Below, one piece after another: positions 7,902 through 16,924 of a stretch of DNA of 42,318 bases. Origin of the DNA: W1P20-047 sp051878795 (GTDB taxonomy: Bacteria; Actinomycetota; Coriobacteriia; Coriobacteriales; Eggerthellaceae); NCBI GenBank assembly GCA_051878795.1, contig JBJEKU010000081.1, positions 1 through 42,318 of the forward strand, read 5' to 3'. The notes beneath the pieces are model-generated. The model was not told the DNA's origin. It worked only from the letters and a program-made list of their open reading frames with translations, and ran no database searches. Numbering within the stretch: the stretch's first letter is position 1; the number at the start of each line of letters is the position of its first letter. The position numbers and the translations under genes are program-made.

Positions 7902-9263
7902 TTACAAACCGTCGGTCGTAGCACTCCCCGATGCTTCATCGGTGTAACCGGCGCCGTTATCGACGGTGCCGGAATCGTATGAGTACGCCGACTGATCGTT
8001 GCCGGAAGCATCGGGCTCGGCAACATCGCTTCCAGTATCGGCCGAGGTGTCGGCAGCGTCGGAAGTATCGGACTGGGTGCTGTTGGAATCCGCGTTATCA
8101 GTGGTAGAAGAGCTGTTATTGGTGCTATCGGAAGAGTTGGAAGAGGTCGAATTGCTCGAAGAGCTGGAGGACTTCACGCCGTTTTCCTGCTCCCACTTGC
8201 TTAGATAATCGTCGAAGGAGAAAGTCATATCCACAAGGCCATTTTCGTTGGTCTCGAGCTCCTGCTCTTCCCCGTCGATATACACATGGACGCCATCGGT
8301 GGTAGCTGCCACGAATTCCAGGTTGCCGGTTACGTCGAAGGAGTCCTTCTTTTCGCCTTTCACTTCCTCGGCAAGCTTCTGTTCGCCATCGACGTAAACT
8401 TCGACCCATGCGGTCGTGCCCTCATCAACCTTGTATTCCACCTTCATGCTGGTAGGAGCCTTAGGGGTTTCCTTGGCAGCTTGGGTGGACTGCTGGGTAG
8501 TGGTGTCCTTGGCGGTGTCGGCGTTATCCTTCTTTCCGCAGCCGAATCCGAATGCAAGAACGATAACCAGCACCAAAACCAATACGCCTGCGATGATGCC
8601 CAACCTTGCGTTGCGGTTAGCAAGCAACCCCTCGCCGCCTTCACGTACGCGGGAAGCGAAGCCCGAAAGGGCACCGGAAACGGAAGAAAGCGGGCTGGCT
8701 TCTTCGTCTTCGTACCCATAGTCGTCTTCGGCATCCATTTGGGGCTGCATATCGTAATCGTCATCGAAACGGGTGCGTCGATACTGGAGATCCTCATGGT
8801 CGACTGGTCGGATTCTCTGGGTTGCGGACCTTTCACGATAGTCGACCGGTGCACCCAGAGGCACGTTCATACGCTGGGTGGGGTCACCGTCGTGCCCTCC
8901 TGCAGGAGCACGCCCTTCGCGTGCTTCACGCGCACGGCGTGCAGCACGGGGTTCGCGTACTGCTTCGCGCCTGCGCGGTGCAGCGGGACGATCGGCAGCA
9001 GGGCGGTCCTGGCCGGATTCGAAGCGTTCGTACTCGTCGTTATACATTGCCGCGAGTGCGGAGGGGTCCAATCCGACGAACTTCGCGTAGCCCATGACCA
9101 TATTGCGAGCATAGCCATGAGGGGGCATGTTGGGGATGTCGCTATTTTCGATTGCCTGCAGGATGTCCGGACGGATACGCAGGCGCTCGGCCGCCTGGGA
9201 AAGCGACAAGCCCATGCGCTTGCGTTCATTGCGCAGAATGTCGCCGAAAAGACGCTGTTCCAT
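7902..9263 (-). CDS. RodZ-like helix-turn-helix membrane protein with low-complexity tail
   Basis: The 453-residue protein has an HTH_25/Xre-type helix-turn-helix at residues 1-70 (GLSLSQAAERLRIRPDIL). An Arg/Ala/Glu-rich disordered cytoplasmic linker (about 85-215) follows, then one membrane segment at 222-241. An outside domain (about 272-350) resembles the RodZ C-terminal DUF4115 fold. The tail (about 365-453) is almost wholly Ser, Asn, Thr, Asp and Gly. RodZ ties the actin-like cytoskeleton to wall synthesis in rods; the same N-terminal architecture with a RodZ-like gene downstream of ftsK occurs in B. subtilis. The ATG follows AAGGAG and lies 15 bases after the ftsK stop, so the two are co-transcribed. 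Whether it acts with MreB here cannot be told. Confidence 0.8.
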   Translation of the reverse strand: MEQRLFGDILRNERKRMGLSLSQAAERLRIRPDILQAIENSDIPNMPPHGYARNMVMGYAKFVGLDPSALAAMYNDEYERFESGQDRPAADRPAAPRRREAVREPRAARRAREAREGRAPAGGHDGDPTQRMNVPLGAPVDYRERSATQRIRPVDHEDLQYRRTRFDDDYDMQPQMDAEDDYGYEDEEASPLSSVSGALSGFASRVREGGEGLLANRNARLGIIAGVLVLVLVIVLAFGFGCGKKDNADTAKDTTTQQSTQAAKETPKAPTSMKVEYKVDEGTTAWVEVYVDGEQKLAEEVKGEKKDSFDVTGNLEFVAATTDGVHVYIDGEEQELETNENGLVDMTFSFDDYLSKWEQENGVKSSSSSSNSTSSNSSDSTNNSSSTTDNADSNSTQSDTSDAADTSADTGSDVAEPDASGNDQSAYSYDSGTVDNGAGYTDEASGSATTDGL

Positions 9264-9278
9264 TGCGTTGCTCCTTCG

Positions 9279-11744
9279 TTATTGCGAATCGTTCATTTCG
9301 AACGCTTTCAAAGTTTCCAATTCAAGTTCGTCAACGAGAACTTCACGGGGACGGCTCCCGTTTGGCGGTCCCACGACCCCGATTTCCTCCAGCATATCCA
9401 TTATACGACCTGCTCGTGCATAGCCTATGGAGAGGCGGCGCTGAATATTTGATGTCGAGCCCAGTCCGCTTGACACGACTATTTCCGCAGCTTCCCAAAT
9501 GAGAGGATCCAAGGATCCGCCTCCCCTGCCGCCCGACCCATCGGGTGCGGTCGAACCCATCTGGATGACGTTGGTGCTCAGGATTTCATGATGGTATTCG
9601 GGTTCGCCCTGTTCCTTCAGGAAGTCCACCACATCGTTGATCTCGTCTTCGGAAATGAAGCATCCTTGCAAACGGCGCGGCTTGGCGTATTCGGGGCAGG
9701 ACATGAGCATATCGCCCTTGCCGATAAGGTTTTCGGCACCGGTCTGGTCCAAGATAACGCGGCTGTCGATGCCGGATGCGACGTTGAAAGCGATACGGTT
9801 GGTGATGTTCGACTTGATGAGACCGGTAACAACATTGGTGGAAGGCCTTTGCGTTGCAACGATCATATGGATACCGGCGGCTCGCGCCAACTGTGCCAAA
9901 CGGCTGATCGAGAGCTCGACTTCCTTACCCACATTCATCATCAAGTCGGCAAGCTCGTCGATGATGATGACCATATAGGGCACTTCGGCAGCGGGCTCGT
10001 CACCGATCATCATGCCTGCCTGGGCTTTCGCGTTGTACTGGCTGATATTGCGAGCGCCCACCTTGGAGAAGACCTTCAAGCGGCGTTCCATTTCGGCAAC
10101 CGCCCAGGAAAGCGCGCTTGCCGCTTCACGGCATTCGGTGACCACAGGTACGTACAAGTGCGGGATCCCGTTGTAGGGCGTGAATTCGACACGTTTGGGG
10201 TCTATCATGATAAAGCGCACCTCTGCAGGAGTTGCATTCATCAGGATAGACATGATCATGCCGTTGATGGAAACGGACTTACCGGAACCGGTAGTGCCGC
10301 CGATAAGAAGGTGGGGCATATCCGCCAGGTCTGCGACGATGCAATTACCTTCGACGTCCTTGCCGATAGCCACCTGCAAGGGACCGCGCTTGCCGAAGCT
10401 GGGTAGGATATCTCCCAGAAGCACGTTCTGGCGACGGACATTGGGCACTTCGATACCCACATAATTGGTACCGGGCACCGGTGAGAAAATGCGCACACCG
10501 GGCGCTGCGAGTGCACGGGCGATGTCGTCCGTCAGATTGGTGACCTTGCTTACGCGGATACCGGGAGGAAGGTCGATCTTGAACAATGTCACGGTCGGGC
10601 CTGCAACCCAGTCGACTACCGTTGCATCCACGCCGAAATCCCCAAGGGTTTCCTGGAGCAGCTGTGCGGTTTCGCGCAGGATGGTAGCGCTTTCCCCGTT
10701 GTCGAATTCCGGCTCGCTCACATTGATGAGTGATCGAGGGGGAAGCTCGAAGTCTTCGGAAGGGTGCGGCATAGCGGTAGCTTGGGGCGTGCGCCTGCTT
10801 CCCTGCGCTGCAGCATCCTTCGCCGCATTCGCGCGAGCACCAAGCCGGCGGGTCATGGCCTTGGATTTTCCCGCCTGATTTCCCTGCCCTGCCAAAGGCT
10901 GGGTAATATGCTGGGAATTCGCAGAAGCAGCGGAAAGGGGCAGCTTCTGGGTTGATTGCTCGTTGTGGGATTGTGCGAGCGGTTGTGTGAGCGCACGGGA
11001 TTGAGAGGCGCTTCCCCGCCTCTCTGCCGAAGCTGCAGGGTTTGCGCCTTCCGGAACGGGAAGGTATTCGGGCGCGGGAGCAACATCCAGATCATGTTCT
11101 CGACGCATATTCTGAAGCTGGAGCTGTTTGACTTTTTCGACGACTGCCGTGATCGAGAAGCCGACGATGATAAGCGAGATAACCATCAGTCCGATGACGA
11201 TAATCGTTCCGATGGGCTTGCCAAGCAGCGAATAGAGCACCCAGGCAAACGCAGCTCCGATATAGCCACCCTGTGCGGCAACCTTTTCGGGCTGGAAAAG
11301 ATGCTGCAGATTACCCTGGGCGATGCCGGGCGTATAAAGCGCGAACATGATGAGCAGGCACAGGAAGAAGAGCATAAGGCCCAATGCGACCCTAACAGGT
11401 GAATAGCTTTCATTCGTACGTACGATCAGTGCCGCCGCAACGAGCAGCATGAAGAAAGGGAACAGATAACAGCCGATACCGAACAGCAGATGCAGGCCGT
11501 TCGACGCCATGACGCTCAATACCCCTGAAGAGGGCATGATGGCGACTACGAAGAGTACGATTGCCAGGATAACGCAGGCCACGCCGGCGATATCCTGCTT
11601 AGACCGGTCATCGAGTATGGACTGGCGGCTTTGCGCCTGGGTGGTCGTGGCGCGCTTTGCGGAAACGGCACTGCGCCCCTTCTTTGCGGAAGGGGCGGCA
11701 GCTTTCTTCTTCGGTGCGGTTTTTCCATTGGACGAACGTGCCAA
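9279..11744 (-). CDS. ftsK: DNA translocase FtsK/SpoIIIE
   Basis: An 821-residue septal DNA pump that clears chromosome termini through the closing septum. The N-terminus is Lys/Ala-rich, followed by about four to five membrane segments between residues 50 and 205 and a Gln/Ala/Ser-rich linker (about 210-340). The alpha/beta/gamma motor comes next, with Walker A at 483-490 (GTTGSGKS) and a Walker B IIIDELADLMM near 600. The winged-helix gamma domain near the C-terminus (about 755-815) reads KOPS-like guide sequences. The start is TTG, with AAGGAG six bases before it. It is followed by the RodZ-like gene; rnj lies upstream across a terminator-like hairpin. Confidence 0.97.
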   Translation of the reverse strand: MARSSNGKTAPKKKAAAPSAKKGRSAVSAKRATTTQAQSRQSILDDRSKQDIAGVACVILAIVLFVVAIMPSSGVLSVMASNGLHLLFGIGCYLFPFFMLLVAAALIVRTNESYSPVRVALGLMLFFLCLLIMFALYTPGIAQGNLQHLFQPEKVAAQGGYIGAAFAWVLYSLLGKPIGTIIVIGLMVISLIIVGFSITAVVEKVKQLQLQNMRREHDLDVAPAPEYLPVPEGANPAASAERRGSASQSRALTQPLAQSHNEQSTQKLPLSAASANSQHITQPLAGQGNQAGKSKAMTRRLGARANAAKDAAAQGSRRTPQATAMPHPSEDFELPPRSLINVSEPEFDNGESATILRETAQLLQETLGDFGVDATVVDWVAGPTVTLFKIDLPPGIRVSKVTNLTDDIARALAAPGVRIFSPVPGTNYVGIEVPNVRRQNVLLGDILPSFGKRGPLQVAIGKDVEGNCIVADLADMPHLLIGGTTGSGKSVSINGMIMSILMNATPAEVRFIMIDPKRVEFTPYNGIPHLYVPVVTECREAASALSWAVAEMERRLKVFSKVGARNISQYNAKAQAGMMIGDEPAAEVPYMVIIIDELADLMMNVGKEVELSISRLAQLARAAGIHMIVATQRPSTNVVTGLIKSNITNRIAFNVASGIDSRVILDQTGAENLIGKGDMLMSCPEYAKPRRLQGCFISEDEINDVVDFLKEQGEPEYHHEILSTNVIQMGSTAPDGSGGRGGGSLDPLIWEAAEIVVSSGLGSTSNIQRRLSIGYARAGRIMDMLEEIGVVGPPNGSRPREVLVDELELETLKAFEMNDSQ

Positions 11745-11774
11745 GGGAATCTCCTTCGAATCGTTGAAATGAAA

Positions 11775-11810
11775 CGGGCCGGGCCCGGAGCCGCAATGGC
11801 GAAAGGCCCG
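11775..11810 (-). terminator. Terminator-like hairpin between rnj and ftsK
   Basis: CGGGCC pairs with GGCCCG and encloses a smaller GCC/GGC hairpin; on the minus strand GTTTCATTTC follows. It lies nine bases beyond the rnj stop and 30 before the ftsK start, so it may only partly separate the two genes. Confidence 0.5.
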
Positions 11811-11819
11811 ACAGAGTGA

Positions 11820-13664
11820 TTAGAGTTCGATGAGGCTCACGATAACCATGGGACGTTGCTTGATGCGCGACCACAGGATTCCACGCAAAGTCTGGCGGCA
11901 GATCTTGATGGCCTCGTTGCGCTTGCCCCCGTCGCGAAGCAGACGGTTGATCTCGCCACGAACCGACGAGCGCATCTCGTCGATGAGCAGCTCGTGGTCG
12001 GAACCGGTGATGCCATGCATCTCGATCTGGATATCCCCGGCGATTTCCTTCTTCTTGGTATCGATCGCCATCGCCACCGATGCGAATCCGGTGGCGCCGA
12101 GGTTGCTTCTCTCATCGAGCACATTCTGGTTGGTATCGCCCACGGAAAGGCCGTCGACATAGACGATACCATGCTGGACGACTTCTCCCCTGACGATGCT
12201 GTCGCCGGTCAGCTCCAAAGTGTCGCCATTGTCCATGATGAAGATGGAATCTTCAGGGACGCCGGTTTGTTCTGCCAAACGGGCATGCGCTCGCAGATGT
12301 ACCGCTTCGCCATGCACGGGCATGAACGCCTTGGGTTTGACGATGGACAGCACCAGCTTCAGCTCTTCGGAACCGGCATGGCCGGAGACGTGGACCTGGG
12401 CCTTGCTCTTGTCATACACATCACAGCCCATCTTGGAGAGCAGGTTGATGATGCGGGTAACCGCCTTCTCGTTACCAGGTACGGGCGTTGCGCTGATGAT
12501 AACCGTGTCGCCCGATTCGATGCTGATGGTCTTGTGTTCGCCATTGGCGATTCGCGCAAGCGCACTCAGGGGCTCGCCTTGCGAACCGGTGCACATGACG
12601 ACAACCTGCTCGGGCGGGATGCCGTTGAGCTCGTAGGCGTCGATCAGATCATTGTCCGAAATGCTCAGGTAATGCAGCTTGCGGGCGATATCGGTGTTCT
12701 GGATCATAGAGCGTCCGGTAACGACCACCTTGCGCTTGTTCTCTACCGCCGCATCGCAGATCTGCTGAAGCCTGTGTATGTGGCTTGCGAAGCTGGCGAT
12801 GATGACACGGCCCTTAGCGTTCGCAATGATGTTGCGAAGCGCCTGGCCCACCGTAGCCTCGGACGGAGTGAACGCGCTCTTGGTAGCATTGGTTGAGTCG
12901 CTCATCAGCAAGTCGACGCCGATTTCCGAGAAGCGGGCCAATGCGGCGAAGTCGGTGGTGATGCCATCGATGGGGGTCTGGTCCAGCTTGAAGTCGCCGG
13001 TGTGCAGCACGTTGCCGGCAGGGCTTTGGAAGAAGATGCCGACAGCTCCCGGGATGCTGTGATTCACCGAGAAGAAGTCGCAGGTGAAGCAACCGAGCTT
13101 TACGGTATCGCCGGGATTGATCTCAACCAGCTTGGCATTGGAGATCTTATGCTCGCTGAACTTGCACTCGATCAGGCCCAAGGTCAGCTTCGTGGCGTAG
13201 ATCTTCACGTCGCAATCCAGGTCCTTGAGCAGGTACGGAAGCGCGCCGATATGGTCTTCATGGCCATGGGTGATAACGATGCCGCGCAGCTTTTCCGCAT
13301 TCTCCAGCACGTAGGTGTAATCGGGAAGAATCAGGTCGACTCCGGGATGGTCGTCATCGGGGAACATCAGCCCCGCGTCGTCGATTACGATGTCGCCATT
13401 GCACTCGAAGACGGTCATGTTGTTGCCGATGGCGTCGAGACCGCCCAGGGGTATCACGCGCAGCTTGCTCGCGGGACGCTTGGGCCTCGGCTTCCTGCCC
13501 GATTTCCTGGGATTCTTCTTCGGTGCCGGTGCCTGCTGCGAACCGGAGTCGTCCTGATTGCGTGTCAGATGAGGACGCTCGCGCTTGATTTCGACATGCT
13601 TGTACGAATGCGTCCTCTTCTGGCGCTTCGAACTCTCTTCGGGCTTCATATTCTGTTGGGTCAT
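11820..13664 (-). CDS. rnj: Ribonuclease J
   Basis: RNase J is a metallo-beta-lactamase/beta-CASP nuclease with 5'-3' exo- and endonuclease activity in RNA maturation and decay. The 614-residue protein has a basic, Lys/Arg/Pro-rich N-terminal extension of about 66 residues, as is common in actinobacterial RNase J. The metal-binding motif is THGHEDH with H133, H135, D137 and H138. Beta-CASP features include CTGSQGEP and the late VSGHAGSEELK, followed by the C-terminal domain. GAAGGAACTGT precedes the ATG. It starts 15 bases after the dapA stop and is probably co-transcribed with it, as in many Gram-positive genomes. Confidence 0.97.
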   Translation of the reverse strand: MTQQNMKPEESSKRQKRTHSYKHVEIKRERPHLTRNQDDSGSQQAPAPKKNPRKSGRKPRPKRPASKLRVIPLGGLDAIGNNMTVFECNGDIVIDDAGLMFPDDDHPGVDLILPDYTYVLENAEKLRGIVITHGHEDHIGALPYLLKDLDCDVKIYATKLTLGLIECKFSEHKISNAKLVEINPGDTVKLGCFTCDFFSVNHSIPGAVGIFFQSPAGNVLHTGDFKLDQTPIDGITTDFAALARFSEIGVDLLMSDSTNATKSAFTPSEATVGQALRNIIANAKGRVIIASFASHIHRLQQICDAAVENKRKVVVTGRSMIQNTDIARKLHYLSISDNDLIDAYELNGIPPEQVVVMCTGSQGEPLSALARIANGEHKTISIESGDTVIISATPVPGNEKAVTRIINLLSKMGCDVYDKSKAQVHVSGHAGSEELKLVLSIVKPKAFMPVHGEAVHLRAHARLAEQTGVPEDSIFIMDNGDTLELTGDSIVRGEVVQHGIVYVDGLSVGDTNQNVLDERSNLGATGFASVAMAIDTKKKEIAGDIQIEMHGITGSDHELLIDEMRSSVRGEINRLLRDGGKRNEAIKICRQTLRGILWSRIKQRPMVIVSLIEL

Positions 13665-13679
13665 ACAGTTCCTTCTGCG

Positions 13680-14582
13680 TTACTGCAGAGCGCCGACCTT
13701 TCGCAGAACCTCTTCGAGTTCGCGGGTCTGCTCTGCCGTTGCATCCACCAGAGGGAGCTTTACGCCACCGACAGGGAATCCCAGGCTGGCAAGCGCCTGC
13801 TTGACCAGAATAGGATTGGAAGTAGCGAAAAGCTGCTTCATGATGGGAAGCAACGCCTCGTGAGCCGCCCAGGCAGAGTCCCAATCCCCTGCCGCGCACA
13901 GCTCGACGATTTCCTTCATTCTTGCAGGAAGAACGTTCGCGGTGGTACTGATCACGCCCACGCCGCCCAGCTTCATGACGTCGTAGGTCAGTGCATCATC
14001 GCCGGAATAGACGACGAAGCCCTCGGGGGCGCCGTCGATGATCTGTTTGATCTGGTCGAGGTCTCCCGATGCCTCCTTCACAGCAACGATGTTCTTGCAA
14101 TCGCGCGCAAGGCGCAGGGTCGTTTCGGCCAGCATGTTGACGCCGCAACGACCGGGGATGTTGTACAGGATGATGGGCAGATCGACAGATTGTGCGATTG
14201 CCTTGAAGTGCTGGTACATCCCTTCCTGGGGAGGCTTGTTGTAATAGGGTACAACCGTCATAAGCCCATCGACGCCAACCTGTTCGGCGCGCTTGGCCAA
14301 GTCGATGGATGCTTCGGTATTGTAGGAACCCACATTCGCAACGATAGGAGCCTCGCCACCGCATTCGTTCTTCATCAATTCAAAAAGGCGAACTTTATCT
14401 TCGGTGGAGATGTTGGGGCTCTCGCCGGTGGTAGCGGCAATCATCAGGCAGTCGCTCCCACCTTCCAGAAGACGGTGACCCAGTTCAACAGCGCGCTTGA
14501 AGTCAACATTCTTATCCTGGTCGAAAGGCGTGACCATTGCGGGGATAAGCCTGCCGAATGTAAGGCTGGATGACTGCGTCAT
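13680..14582 (-). CDS. dapA: 4-hydroxy-tetrahydrodipicolinate synthase
   Basis: DapA condenses pyruvate with aspartate semialdehyde in the lysine and diaminopimelate pathway. The 300-residue TIM-barrel protein has TTGESPNI (T51, T52), the catalytic triad tyrosine in VPYYNKPP, Y140 and R145 in LYNIPGR, and the Schiff-base lysine K169 in VAVKEASG. The ATG at 14582 has AAAAGGAG seven bases upstream; an 11-residue upstream extension of the frame lacks such a site. It lies downstream of dapB, but a 91-base gap with a possible promoter separates them. Confidence 0.96.
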   Translation of the reverse strand: MTQSSSLTFGRLIPAMVTPFDQDKNVDFKRAVELGHRLLEGGSDCLMIAATTGESPNISTEDKVRLFELMKNECGGEAPIVANVGSYNTEASIDLAKRAEQVGVDGLMTVVPYYNKPPQEGMYQHFKAIAQSVDLPIILYNIPGRCGVNMLAETTLRLARDCKNIVAVKEASGDLDQIKQIIDGAPEGFVVYSGDDALTYDVMKLGGVGVISTTANVLPARMKEIVELCAAGDWDSAWAAHEALLPIMKQLFATSNPILVKQALASLGFPVGGVKLPLVDATAEQTRELEEVLRKVGALQ

Positions 14583-14610
14583 TGTGTTCTCCTTTTCTAT
14601 ACACAGGGTA

Positions 14611-14626
14611 CGCACGGATTCGTGCG
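14611..14626 (-). promoter_or_regulatory. Small hairpin in the dapA leader
   Basis: CGCACG-GATT-CGTGCG is a perfect six-pair stem with a four-base loop, about 30 bases before the dapA start. There is no T tract, so it is unlikely to be a terminator; it may stabilise the leader. Confidence 0.4.
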
Positions 14627-14633
14627 ACTCCTT

Positions 14634-14642
14634 ATTATCACA
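14634..14642 (-). promoter_or_regulatory. Possible extended -10 promoter for dapA
   Basis: The minus strand reads TGTGATAAT, an extended -10 form, 52 bases before the dapA ATG. No clear -35 is seen, which is acceptable for extended -10 promoters. Confidence 0.4.
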
Positions 14643-14673
14643 TTTAGCAATGTATGTATGGGAAAGTGCTCAG

Positions 14674-15441
14674 TTATTCCATCATGAAATTCTCGAGCCC
14701 GATGATGAGGCCCTCCAAATCACCGACACGACGGATACCCAGAAGAACGCCGGGCATGTAGCAATCGGTGCTCCAGGATTCGTGCTTGATAGTCAGCGCT
14801 TGGCCCATCGAACCGAAGATGACTTCCTGGTTGGCGGAAAATCCCATGCTGCGAACCGCATGGACGGGCACGCCGTTCACAAGCGCACCTCGCGCCCCTT
14901 CCATTCCGGGCATTTCGGTTTCCTTGCCGGGAGCGCTCGATTCGAAGCCCCTTGCGTCGCCGATCAGCTGAGCGGTGCGCACGGCGGTACCGCTGGGGGC
15001 ATCCTTCTTGCGGCAGTGGTGGAATTCGATTACTTCGGCCTCGGGGAAGAAGGGAGCTGCAACCTTGGCGAATTCCATCATCAGGACTGCTCCGGTGGTG
15101 AAATTAGGGGCGTAGAACAGGCAGGTGCCCTGAGGTGCCAAGGCGGCAAGCTCGTCAAGCTTTTCGTTGGTCAGGCCAGTAGTGCCGATTACGCAATCGA
15201 TGCCGGCGGGGAGTGCAGTGCGGATATTTCCCTCAACGGAGGAAGGCTGGGTGAAGTCGACCATCACATCGAACTTCTCTGCGTCAATCGCTTCCTCGAG
15301 CGATTTGTACAGCGGGTATTCGGTTTCGGCAGACACCACATCGACACCGCAGACGAGTTCCATATCATCGGCAGCGGAAACCGCCTTGACGATAGAAGCC
15401 CCCATACGGCCCAAACAACCGACGACTGCAACCTTGATCAC
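14674..15441 (-). CDS. dapB: 4-hydroxy-tetrahydrodipicolinate reductase
   Basis: DapB reduces the DapA product with NAD(P)H, the second step of the lysine/diaminopimelate branch. The 255-residue protein has the dinucleotide-binding loop GCLGRMG near its N-terminus and the signature HHCRKKDAPSGTA with catalytic histidine and lysine. The central VDFTQPSSV and GTTGL motifs are also present. The start is GTG at 15441 with AAGGAG about five bases upstream; the frame runs open another 37 codons but lacks a binding site there. Pairs with dapA in one pathway. Confidence 0.95.
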   Translation of the reverse strand: MIKVAVVGCLGRMGASIVKAVSAADDMELVCGVDVVSAETEYPLYKSLEEAIDAEKFDVMVDFTQPSSVEGNIRTALPAGIDCVIGTTGLTNEKLDELAALAPQGTCLFYAPNFTTGAVLMMEFAKVAAPFFPEAEVIEFHHCRKKDAPSGTAVRTAQLIGDARGFESSAPGKETEMPGMEGARGALVNGVPVHAVRSMGFSANQEVIFGSMGQALTIKHESWSTDCYMPGVLLGIRRVGDLEGLIIGLENFMME

Positions 15442-15480
15442 GATGGCTCCTTCCTTTCCGTTCCTAACTTCTATCCATAA

Positions 15481-15498
15481 GCGCAGCATGCGCTGCGC
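15481..15498 (-). terminator. Hairpin after the M16 peptidase gene
   Basis: GCGCAGC-ATGC-GCTGCGC is a perfect seven-pair stem located 10 bases past the peptidase stop. The minus strand then reads TTATGG, with no real T run, so it may act as an mRNA 3' stabiliser or a weak terminator. Confidence 0.45.
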
Positions 15499-15508
15499 AA
15501 TATACATA

Positions 15509-16771
15509 CTATTGTTCGATACCTGCAAGTTCGGCGACCGTTTCGCGATCATAAGGGCTCACGACCGCGATAGTGGGTTCCTGGGTGAGGATCTGCTGGG
15601 CGATTTGTTTCACCTCTTCGCAGGTCACGCTGCGATAGCGCTCCACGATCTCTTCGGGAGAGAGCAGTTCGTTACCCATAGTAGTGCCACGACCCGCTCG
15701 TATCATGCGCGAGTTGCTCGACTCCAAGCCAAGGAGCAGCTGGCCGCAGATGCCTTCAACCGTCTTCGACAATTCCTCCGAATCGGTACCGTCTTGGGCC
15801 ATCTTAGCCAATTCCGTGCGGGTGATATCGATGACGCGCTTGATGTTTTCGGGACGCGTGCCCGCATAGACGGCGAAAGTACCCAGACCCTGATTGAGGC
15901 TTTGGGAAGTGAAGACGGAATATACCAAGCCGTTCTTTTCCCTAACCTCCTGGAACAAACGCGAGCTCATAGTGCCGCCAAGCATGTTGCTCATCACGCT
16001 CGCCGCGAATCGACGGTGATCGTTGGTGGGGATGAAAGGCATACCGTAGAGAATATGAGCCTGCTCGATATCCTTGGTAAGCACCGCAAGTCGGGCACGA
16101 TCGCCGAAACCGGTTAGCTCTCGGACCGTTTTCGGTCCCTGCGGCATGTCTGCGAACAGGGATTCGCATAGTTCTACCAGATGGTCATGATCGATATTGC
16201 CTGCAGCAGCAACCGTGAGGTTGCCGCTCATGTAATGATCGCGATGGAATTCCAGGCAGTTATCCTGGTGATAGCCCGAAACATGCTCCCTCGTTCCCAG
16301 CACGGGAAGACCCAAGGGGTGGTCGGGCAGGATGTTTGCGAAGAACAGGTCGTAGACCACATCGTCCGGCTGGTCTTCGGCTCGGGCGATTTCTTCGATG
16401 ACCACTTCCCTTTCGGGTTCGATGGTCTCATTCGAGAATTCGGAATTAATAACCATGTCGGCAAGGATGGGGAGCGCAGCATCGAGCTTCTCGTCGACCA
16501 CGCGTGCGTAATAGCAGGTGTATTCCCTGCTGGTAAAGGCATTGAGTTCGGCCCCCAGGGCATCGAACTGGCTTGAGATATCGAAGGCAGTCCTGGTGGG
16601 CGTGCCCTTGAACATCATATGCTCCATGAAATGGGTAAGACCCGCCTGGTCTGCGCGCTCGTCACGGCTCCCCACATTGAACCAAAGTCCCAGGGAAACG
16701 CTGCGTACCCCCTGCATCAGATCGGTTACGACGGTAATGCCGTTTTCGAGGACGGTCTTCCTGTATGCCAT
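15509..16771 (-). CDS. M16 family zinc peptidase
   Basis: A 420-residue insulinase/mitochondrial-processing-peptidase family protein. The inverted zinc motif HxxEH is at residues 47-51 (HFMEH), and the third ligand glutamate is expected in the EREVVIEEIARAED segment near residue 127. The C-terminal half carries the inactive M16_C domain, with GGTMSSRLFQEVREKNGLVYSV as the typical second-domain landmark. No signal peptide is visible, so it is probably cytoplasmic. The position matches B. subtilis mlpA, which follows pnp; substrates are unknown. The ribosome binding site is weak (AGCAGG). A strong terminator separates it from pnp, so it probably has its own promoter, which I could not locate. 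Confidence 0.92.
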   Translation of the reverse strand: MAYRKTVLENGITVVTDLMQGVRSVSLGLWFNVGSRDERADQAGLTHFMEHMMFKGTPTRTAFDISSQFDALGAELNAFTSREYTCYYARVVDEKLDAALPILADMVINSEFSNETIEPEREVVIEEIARAEDQPDDVVYDLFFANILPDHPLGLPVLGTREHVSGYHQDNCLEFHRDHYMSGNLTVAAAGNIDHDHLVELCESLFADMPQGPKTVRELTGFGDRARLAVLTKDIEQAHILYGMPFIPTNDHRRFAASVMSNMLGGTMSSRLFQEVREKNGLVYSVFTSQSLNQGLGTFAVYAGTRPENIKRVIDITRTELAKMAQDGTDSEELSKTVEGICGQLLLGLESSNSRMIRAGRGTTMGNELLSPEEIVERYRSVTCEEVKQIAQQILTQEPTIAVVSPYDRETVAELAGIEQ

Positions 16772-16865
16772 GAAACAACCTGCTTTCTATTCCGTGGGCA
16801 CATGGGAATGCCCTTCGTTGTCCGCTCGCAATGATACGACAAATCATCAAACCGCGTTCGCATGC

Positions 16866-16899
16866 AAAACAAAGAACGGAACCCCGTAGGGTCCCGTTC
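16866..16899 (-). terminator. Intrinsic terminator after pnp
   Basis: The minus strand reads GAACGGGACCC, a four-base loop, GGGTTCCGTTC, then TTTGTTTT. The 11-pair stem (one G.U) with a T tract lies 25 bases past the pnp stop. Confidence 0.9.
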
Positions 16900-16924
16900 C
16901 GACTTTGAGCCGTTCGGTGAAAGC

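Noticed and set aside
8040..8165. Ser/Asn/Thr codon runs as a sequencing or assembly artefact
   Set aside because: Codons vary, the frame is intact on both sides and there is no exact tandem unit, so it reads as a genuine low-complexity protein tail.
8286..9452. A 388-codon plus-strand frame opposite the RodZ-like gene
   Set aside because: It is a shadow spanning two minus-strand genes and their gap, with no domain or ribosome binding site.
14583..14673. A lysine riboswitch ahead of dapA
   Set aside because: The gap is only 91 bases and shows one six-pair hairpin, far too small for the known lysine riboswitch fold.
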